Shown in pieces: positions 49,501 through 58,500 of a DNA stretch of 64,000 bases. Made by a program: the position numbers and the translations under genes. This DNA is from Brachypterus glaber (lineage: Eukaryota; Arthropoda; Insecta; Coleoptera; Kateretidae), in NCBI GenBank assembly GCA_958510825.1, contig OY294048.1:33879026-33943025 (forward strand), given 5' to 3'. The notes under the pieces were generated by a model. It saw only the letters and a program-made list of their open reading frames with translations. It had not been told where the DNA came from and ran no database searches. Within the stretch, counting starts at the first letter, position 1, and the number at the start of each line of letters is the position of its first letter.

Positions 49501-52500
49501 AAATTAAAAGTATTAAAACCTTGAGTTTCTACTTGTTTTCCAGCTATTTTACGAACTAGAATATTATTTATTGCATTTCTTTCATTGCTAAATATCATAG
49601 CATCTTGTGCTTGTTTTATCTCTTTTTGTGTATAAAGCCCACCAACACCTAAATTTTGAATATGCCGGAAAGATAGTGCTGGTTCATTATCCGGTTTTAA
49701 TTCAACCGGAACTATATTTATATTAGGATATGGATCGAATCCAGTCCATTTGTTATTTATATAATAAAGTGACGGAACTAACATATTGCATTCAATTTGT
49801 ACAGCTTTACTTTGCAAAATTCTAGTCACAGGTGTCATAAACATTGAAATATTATTATAGTTTACAGGCAATTCTACATAGCAATGTTTTTCTCTCCTAA
49901 TTTCAACTACGACAGGTGAACAACGCATAATAAAAAGTGCTTCACCGCTTACACGGCCCAATAAACCTAAATTATCTTTTAATAACGTAGCTACTGAATT
50001 TGGAGATGAAATAGCCATTGTTAACCTATTTTTTAAAATTTCTCTGTGTAAAAGACACCTGCGATACACAGAATCAGCATAAAATGTTTTTAAATTTCGT
50101 TTAAAACTTTGTTCAACATATAAAAATTTTGTGTTAATATAGCGTGTAAGATCTACTTCCGTAGAGTCATAATAACTATAACGATAAAAATCTTCCTTAA
50201 GTTTATCAGCCACCATAATTAGACGGGGATGCTCTGTCGTAAAATAGTCAAAACCACAATTTGTTTCATTTCCCAATAACTTGATGGCAAAAATCCGCTC
50301 ATTTTGTTCTACGACTACGTATTTATTAACCAGTCCGCCCCCAAATTTTTCTTGGACAATCTCACCCTTACCCGAATATAAAAATTTATAATATTCACAA
50401 GTATCTTTTGCAGTAAATTCCCAAAAAGATTCACCAAATTGACTATCCATACAATAATGTTCATTGTAAGTACAAACGAGTCCATTTTGTAAAGATATTT
50501 CATTAGACTCTAATTTGGCTATCGCTGTGTACTCTTGTAACGTTATTTTTACGGACGCTGTGACTACAACATTTTTCCATGACTTTCCATTTTCATTAAA
50601 ATTAGCTCCTTGACAATTACCTTTATCATCTAAACTTCCCGCTAGCTCCAAAGAAGTTGAAATTGTCGAATTAATTTTTAAACGTGAAATAATTTGATCA
50701 CGAATACCACGGTATTCCTTAAATCGGTGCATCATACGACAATTACTTTCGCCGGTTTGATCAACATACGCCAGAGTACCTCCTTCTACAGCACTAATAT
50801 GTGAATGCATTCCACAATAAAAAATTTGTCTGTGAATCTCGACTAAACATGTTTTTACTAAAACTTTTTCAAATCGAGCTTTTTCTAAAATTACGACATC
50901 CTTTATGTCACTTTTATAGCCAGTATCGATGTCAGGGCATGGTGCAACACTTCGCAAAGAAATTGCGGTTATGTTGGTTACTTCATTTTTGCAATCATAT
51001 GCAATTAAAGCGTTCGTATGTAATTTTTCGGATAACCATATCCATAAAAACATAAGCCCTGCAACAAAACAGTAGCTATAATTAAATTCTATTTGGTAAA
51101 ATCCACGGTTCGTCGCGAACCGGTCCGCGGGATCTTAAATTATAATTGTTTTCCCTAATTTGCGGTTCAATAATAGGCGGCGGTATATTTGGAATTACCT
51201 GTTCCCGTATTTGAGGGAGTTCATTCACAGGATTTATATTTATTGGAATATTTAACTTGATTCCTTTTGTTAACTTTTTATTTTCACGATTTTCCGGTAA
51301 AAGTTTTTCCTTTTTACTTTCCATATCCTGCTTATCCATTTCTACCTCTTTGTCTTCACTTTCATCCAAATTTTCCAATACCCTATTATCTCCTCTATAA
51401 ACTTTTAACCGATTAACGTGGACAATTTGTTCTTTTTTACCGTTTACCGGTTTTATTTTGTAATTTACGTCCCCTAATTTTTCAATAATTCGATAGGGAC
51501 CACGCCATTTAGGGTAAAATTTACGTGCTATTTTATTACGTTTTATAGCAGGTACATCCAAATAAACTTTGTCGCCTAACTTAAAAACTCTGGTTTTAGC
51601 GCCTTTATTAGCAAAATTATGTTGCGTTTCTACACTTTGTTTTAAACATTTAGCTGCTTTTGTATGTGCAATTTTCATTCTCATTAACATTTCTTGGCAA
51701 TAATTATCATCCAAGTCATATCTTACTCTATTTGGTTTAGTTGCACAATGTTGAGGTAAACACATATCACGCCCATACATCAAGAAAAACGGAGTTTCTT
51801 GTGTTCAACTATGAATTTGATTACGGTAAGCCATCAAAGCAAAAGGCACCATTTTGTCCCAATCCCTTTCTTGTTCAGATATAAAATGGGAGATCATTGT
51901 TTTAAATGTTTTGTGGAAACGTTCAATCACGCCATTTGAAGAAGGATGGAAAGCAGTAGTATGTAATTTTTTAATTTTTAATATATTGCAAATTTCTACA
52001 AATAAATTTGACATAAAATTAGAGCCTCTGTCTGTCAAAATTTCGTCCGGTACACCATGTCTTGTAATAATATGATTGACAAAAGCTTCTGCTACAGTTT
52101 TTGCAGTAATATCTTTTAAAGGAATCGCTTCTGGATATCTTGTTAAATGGTCTATACACGTTAATAAATATTTGGAACCCTCGGATGTTCTATTAAGTGG
52201 TCCTACACAGTCGAGAGATATTCGCCCAAAAACCTTAGGAGGCGCTTCAACTTTTACGAGCGCCGCAGGCGGAATATAATTTGTCTTGTGAACGCTACAT
52301 GATACACATGTTTCGACATATTTTTTAACATCTTTATGCATTGTGTCCCAAAAATACTCCCTTTTTAAAAGAGCTAATGTACCTTTTTGACCTGCATGGC
52401 AATAAATTAAACTTGAATGATAAAGCCGTAACAAATCATATCTTAACTTTAAAGGTACATAAACTTTATCTTGCCTATCATTATTATCTCTGATCTTATA

Positions 52501-55500
52501 TAAAATTCCCTCATTTAAATAAAATTCTGGATATTCGTTAAGATTTTCTTTTATTTTATTTATATTAGGGTCTTCCTGCTGTGCTGCTTTTAATTCTTCT
52601 TTTGTCCATAAATTTAACGGTAAAATTTCATTTTCCTTTGATTTATTAATAACTAAAACTTGATTAGGCGGTAAATCATCATATGTATCAGTTTCTCTTA
52701 ATCTGGTTAAACTGTCTGCCATATTGATTTTTCCCGGCCTATATATTATCTCAAAATCATATTCCATTAAACACATAGCCCATTTAGATAATCTAGAGGT
52801 GGGTTCCTTTAAATTAAATAAATATTTTAATGGCTGATGATCAACATACACACGGAAAAAACTAGCTGTAATATATATTCTGAATTTTTTTACAAATGTA
52901 TAAATTGCTAAAGCCTCGCGTTCAATTGTAGAGTATCTTTGTTCTACAGGGCTTAGTGTTCTACTTGCGTAAAATACAGGGTGTTCAACACCGTTATAAG
53001 ACTGACATAAAATGCCGCTAATAGAGACCAGAGAGGCATCGGTAATTAGTATAAATTGCCTATTAAAATCAGGATATTTTAAGATTGGCGGTGTCATTAA
53101 CGCATATTTTAATGACAAAAATGATTCGTCCTGTTTTGATGTCCAAATAAAAGGTTGTTCTTTCTTTGTAAGTAATAAAAGCGGTTGTATAATTTGTGCA
53201 AATTTAGGTACAAATTTCCTATAAAATCCACACAGCCCTAAAAATGCACGTATTTCTTTTATTGTATTAGGTCTAGGGTAACGCTTAATTATGTCAATTT
53301 TTTCGCTGTCAGGTTCAACGCCATTTTTACTAATTACATGCCCTAAATATTTAGCTTCAGGTTGTAAAAAATTACATTTTGTTGGCTTAAATTTTAAATT
53401 GCTTTCCCGCATTTTAATAAAAACTTTTTCTAGCCGCTTAAGATGTTCATTAACGTCATCACTAGAAAATACAATTAAATCGTCTAAATAAACTAGACAC
53501 TCAGTACCATTCATTCCATAAAATACACGATTCATTAACCGCTGGTATGTAGCGCCACTGTTCTTAAATCCCATGGGCATACGCAAAAATTCTAAATGCC
53601 TAGTAGGAGTAGAAAATGCACTTTTCTCCCTATCTCTTTCATCCAGTTGAACTTGGTAATAACCATGAACTAAATCCATAGTGGAAAAGAGTTTTGAGCC
53701 TGACAGTTGATCTATTGTCTCTTGCAAATTTGGCAAAGGAAAATAATCAGATTTTGTAATTTTATTCAAATCACGGTAATCTATACACAATCTAAATTCA
53801 GGTTTTTCCCCCGGATGTAATTTTTTTTCAACTAAAATAACCGGAAATGACCATGGGCTATTAGATTCTTGCACAATACCATTTTTTACTAACTCGTCAA
53901 TTTGTTGTTCTAAAATATGTTTCCTTTGATACGGAACACGATATGGTCGCTTTGCAATTGGATGGACATTTTCAGTTATAATCCGATGCTTAACTAGATT
54001 TGTACATGTTAGTTTTTCACTAGGTGCTTTAAAAACGTCAATATATTTCAAAATTAAATTTTTTAACATATGCTCATGCTCATTTCGCGGATTATTTAAT
54101 TTAAGTTGTTCTAAAATTAAATTTTCATCCTCCTTAGTAATTGCTCCGACTCCTAACTCCAGGTCTGGACACTCCTCCTCCTCATCTGCCTCGAAGATAC
54201 TACCTAATACCGATTTGTTAAAAATAAATTTCGGTTTACTATTTATATTCATTATTCGTACGGGAATTATTTGATTATTATGACAAATACTTCTAGCTAC
54301 AAAAACACCGTATGTTATTGAATCATTTCCTTCAACGACTATACTTTTACTTTTAATATTTTCATAGCCTTTATTAATAGCGTAAATTACAATTTCGCTC
54401 CTTGCCGGAATCTCTACATCACCAATAACTCGAATCACGTTTTTCTTCTTATCACTTTGACCTTGACTTTTATTTTGACTTTGACTTTTATTTTGACTTT
54501 GACTTTTATTTTGACTTTGACTTTCACTTCTCTCTTGAACGCGTTCTTCTAAAACTACATTTTCATTACTTTCCACCGACTTTTCCACTTTTTCCTCAAT
54601 AGGCCTATTAATCACATCAACTTTTCCTTTCTTTTTCTTTTTCTTCGACTTTTTACTAACCACTTCTTTTACTTTCCCCTTATCCTCGCATTTTTTAGTA
54701 TTTTCGAAGATTTTATTATTTAAATTAAGGTCCGGACTACTATCCGAATTATTTTTAATAATAATTTCACTTACTAACTCGGAATCTGGATCCTTGATTC
54801 CTTGACAACAACCTTGCGGGGTTACTGTGCTTTCAGCTTTAAAATTATCAAATTTGTCGCTTAATTTTTTAATATTCTCTTTGAGCACTAAAATTTGCTT
54901 TCTTATTACCTCTAACTCGTCCTCTTGCTCTAATTGTAACATATTATTTTTGAAAAAATCAATTTTTTCACCTTCAATAGTACTCATAATAACCTCTTTG
55001 TTTCTATTAATAATTCCCGTGTTTCCCATTTTTCTTCTTTCTTCGTACATTTTAATACATTCATTTTCAATAATAAGCGTGTCATTTTCCCAATTCATAA
55101 TTACTTTATGTTTATGCATAAAATCTGCCCCTAATATAACATCTGTATTTAACTTTACATATGCTACTATAAATTCGTGGAAAAATACCTTTTTATTAAT
55201 TAAAATAGGTAAAATTACACTACCTAAACAAGGTATATAATTTCCCTGCACATCCCTTAAATTAATATCTATATTTCTTAACTCAAAGCCCCTCGCAATC
55301 TCAGGCTTAATTAGTGTAACAATTGATCCCGAATCTAATAATGACGACATATACTGCCCTCCTATACTAATACTAACTACCGTGCGGGGTTCCTTTACCT
55401 GAGAACAATTATATACACTAGCCCAATCTGTTTTTACATCTCTGCAGCTGGACGCGGGGGCGCCGCGGCAGCTGCTTGACCGTTTAACTGCACCCTACAG

Positions 55501-58500
55501 TACCTTGCAATATGACCGTTTTTCTTACATTTATAACATTGTATTTTACTACGACTACAATCTTTTGTATGATGGTCATTCTTTTTACAATAATAGCAAT
55601 AAACTCTGTACCTACAGTATCTTGCAAAATGGCCAGGTTTATTACATTTAAAACATTTTATCTCTTTTCTTGGCTGTTCTTCGATTGCACGGCATTCTTT
55701 ACCTTTAGTTAATCGCTCTATTGTTTCTTCCCTATTAGCGAATAAAATTGCCTCATTAATTGTCTTAGGATCAGCGGACATTACCCTTTGTTTAATTGGC
55801 ATCAAAAGTCCGGACAAAAATGTAGCTAATATGTCGGACTCTAATTTTTCTTTAAGAACTTCATTTTTACCAGCATCGGCGCCATATGCTACCGTTTCGC
55901 CAGCGACCAACCTTAAACGTACTAAATAATCACGGCAACTCTCACCAAAGCGCTGTTTACAGGTAGCAAAATTATGAATTAATTCAGCTACCGATCTTTC
56001 AATTGAGTAATGCTGAATTAATAACTTACTAAAATTATTCCATATTTTTTCGTTTTTTAATTTTTCGTCTACCGTTACTAATTGTTTAGCTTGCCCCTTT
56101 AATTTTAACTTGGAAATAGCAATTTTTTGTTCGTCCGTCCAACCACCCAATATACCGATCTCATTTACATAATTTAAAAATTCTTTAACATTACCGGTTC
56201 CATCAAAGCTTGGCACATCGTCAATATTTGTATTAATTGACGCCACTGGATTTGCATTAGCCATATTTACTAACGGGGTTTCGTTCGGTTCTATATTAGC
56301 CTGATTTTCTGTGAGATTATCACCCTGCGGAATATCAGCTGGGTCTGGCATTAATATATTTAAAATATTTTGATCGTTATCTCCGAAAGAATCAACATAT
56401 AAATCACTTAAATCTGTTGAAGAATCGCTATCATTTGTAATTTCAGGTTCTCTATTACTCATAACCTTAACATTTTAACATAATAAAAAAAAACAAAATA
56501 GCGACAATTGCAAAACAAAACAAAAAAAAAAAAACAAAAAAAAAAAATCAACTTTGTCCCAAAATATTACTTTATCATAACCAATGGTTTACAGGGTATA
56601 GTAGCCTATAAATTTTACACAAAACCGAATTTCCACAATTCTGACACCATATGTACCGCCGTGCTTTATTAATAAATCACTATTTTAATTAAGCTCTGCG
56701 TTATTACATACATTATAAATATTCAGGTTCGTCGGTTCTGTGATCAGTTTTGATAGGATAATGTTAATTTAAAATCTTTTGGGAGAAAGCATTTTAAAGT
56801 TCTTAAATTGATTCTTAGTATTATTGGTTCTGGTCAATAAATATACTCTTTGAGACATAGGGTTAGTTTACCTTAATAAACCTTGTTACGGCTAGATATA
56901 ATCTTTTACCTAGAAACTATAACTCTAAAATATTTACAGGTTGTTTAGTAAATATTTAATTCTTTAATCTTTCTTAACAGCAGGGGTGAAAATTAAGTGA
57001 AACTAACATTTAAAAACATAATAGGATTTATTTTACCGGCGTCACAATTCTTACAATATCAACGGTTCTAACACTTAGATTTTACAATGTAAAAATAAGA
57101 CTTTCTTTTTAACAATAGACAAGGGTTTATCTTAGCAGGTATCATTTTTAACACCATTACTTATTCGTTAAGTACATTATTTCCAAAACAATTTAAGCTA
57201 GGGTACTTACGAATAAAACTTCTTGGAATTTCAGCCTGCATTTTGTTTTGATCGTCACTACTTTCAATTTAAATTATTTCTTTATTTTCTTTTAACCCGT
57301 GTTATTTTCATAACACAATATTTCGGATTTCAATCTAATCTCTATCTGACTCTTACTCTATATGAATCTATCTGATTATCAAAATAAAATGCAGCTGTAT
57401 TTATAGGAAGTTTGTAATGCAGCCATTAATAAAAAAACTATAAATCTTAAAATCTAACAATTAATTAAAAACTATAAATGTCAAAAAAACATAAATATTA
57501 TCTGGACTTTAAGGCGCCTATTTTTATTTCTAGCAATAACTAATGTAAAATATCACACAAGTTACGACTTAGTATTTTAATACCTATTGTCTGAAATAAA
57601 CATGGTACCAAAACTGAATCATTAATGTCATCATATAGACAATTTATGATTCAATCAAGTACTATTCCCTTTTTACAAAAACACATAAAATTAACGATGT
57701 CACATAAATTAACATCCCTATGTTATCTTTTAGACAGCAGACAATTTTTACAATGTCAGCCATCATGGCTAACAAAACCACCTGCTTTCAAACACCAATC
57801 ACAAAAGTACCAACCAGCTCGTAAATTTAACTTCATAGCTATTGGCCAAATATAATTTGTGCTTAAAAACTAGGCGACACCAAGATACACCTTAGCCAAT
57901 AAGAATAAGCCCTTTTAATACTTGTAAAATAAAATCTATTCTTTAAAATTATGTTACTCTTTTGAAAAACAATATTTTCAGCATTTAGGATTTTTTAGTT
58001 ATTACTTTTTTTTTTAACAAATGAATTTAATTCCACTCATTACAAAGGACCAAAAACGTTCAACTGGTATGGGTACCGGGTCATAGTGGAATTCCCGGAA
58101 ACGAGAAGGCAGATGAACTTGCAAGACTCGGATCAGGGATGGCCTGCACGGGGCCGGAATCTATATTGGGTGTTACAAGGAAGCAAGTAAAGACCGCTCT
58201 CGATGAGTGGGCTTATACCAAGCTAAAGGAGCAATGGAGAGCGGTCGACGGTTGCCGGCAAGCTAGGGACTTCCTGGCTGGCCCAAGCAAATCAAAGACC
58301 GACTGGTTGCTGGAAAAAGGAAGAACTGCACTCAGACAACTTGTAGGGGTCCTCACGGGCCACTGCAGGCTAAGGAAGCACCTGGAAACAATGCGGATTC
58401 TAGAGAGTCCGCTATGCCCAGAGTGTGAAGAGGATGAAACATCCTCTCATTACTTGGCCGAGTGTGTCAGATACGACAGGATCAGGTTGCAAGTCTTTGA

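Larger units (their letters stand above)
51082..55494 (-). pseudogene. pol: Provirus Pol (protease, RT, RNase H, integrase), broken by one in-frame TGA
   Basis: The pol frame is open from 55494; its first ATG is 55350. In order from that ATG: retropepsin motif LLDSGS (residues 4-9); a long charged spacer with a lysine run and an SQSQNK tandem repeat; RT with YLDD (near 620); RNase H with TDAS (near 770); integrase HHCC finger (near 985-1020) and D,D35E core (SLDCVG, LTDRGSNF, NGVIERF). A TGA at 51807-51805 stops the frame just after the integrase core. The same frame continues at 51804-51082 with integrase C-terminal sequence including a GPY-type module (KWRGPYRI). All catalytic residues sit before the stop. 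A point mutation is likely; readthrough is possible but untested. Expression is probably as Gag-Pol by -1 frameshifting. Confidence 0.92.
45994..58044 (-). mobile_element. Env-bearing Ty3/Gypsy-type LTR provirus (complete, antisense to gene C)
   Basis: The element is bounded by two 1393-bp LTRs that begin TGTA and end TACA and is flanked by the 4-bp duplication AAGG (45990-45993 and 58045-58048). On the minus strand the order is LTR, primer site, gag, pol (protease, RT, RNase H, integrase), env, a glutamine-rich ORF, polypurine tract, LTR. The LTRs appear to differ at a single base (T at 46080, C at 56738), so the insertion is recent. RT-RNase H-integrase order and a GPY-type C-terminus place it in Ty3/Gypsy. 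The long LTRs and 4-bp duplication recall Osvaldo-type elements more than Drosophila gypsy; that placement is inference. Pol has one in-frame stop, so this copy is probably not self-sufficient. Confidence 0.93.

Noticed and set aside
54827..55240. 137-codon + strand frame
   Set aside because: Antisense shadow of pol.
57625..57855. 76-codon + strand frame in both LTRs
   Set aside because: It is identical only because the LTRs are identical; it is antisense to the element and has no recognisable domain.
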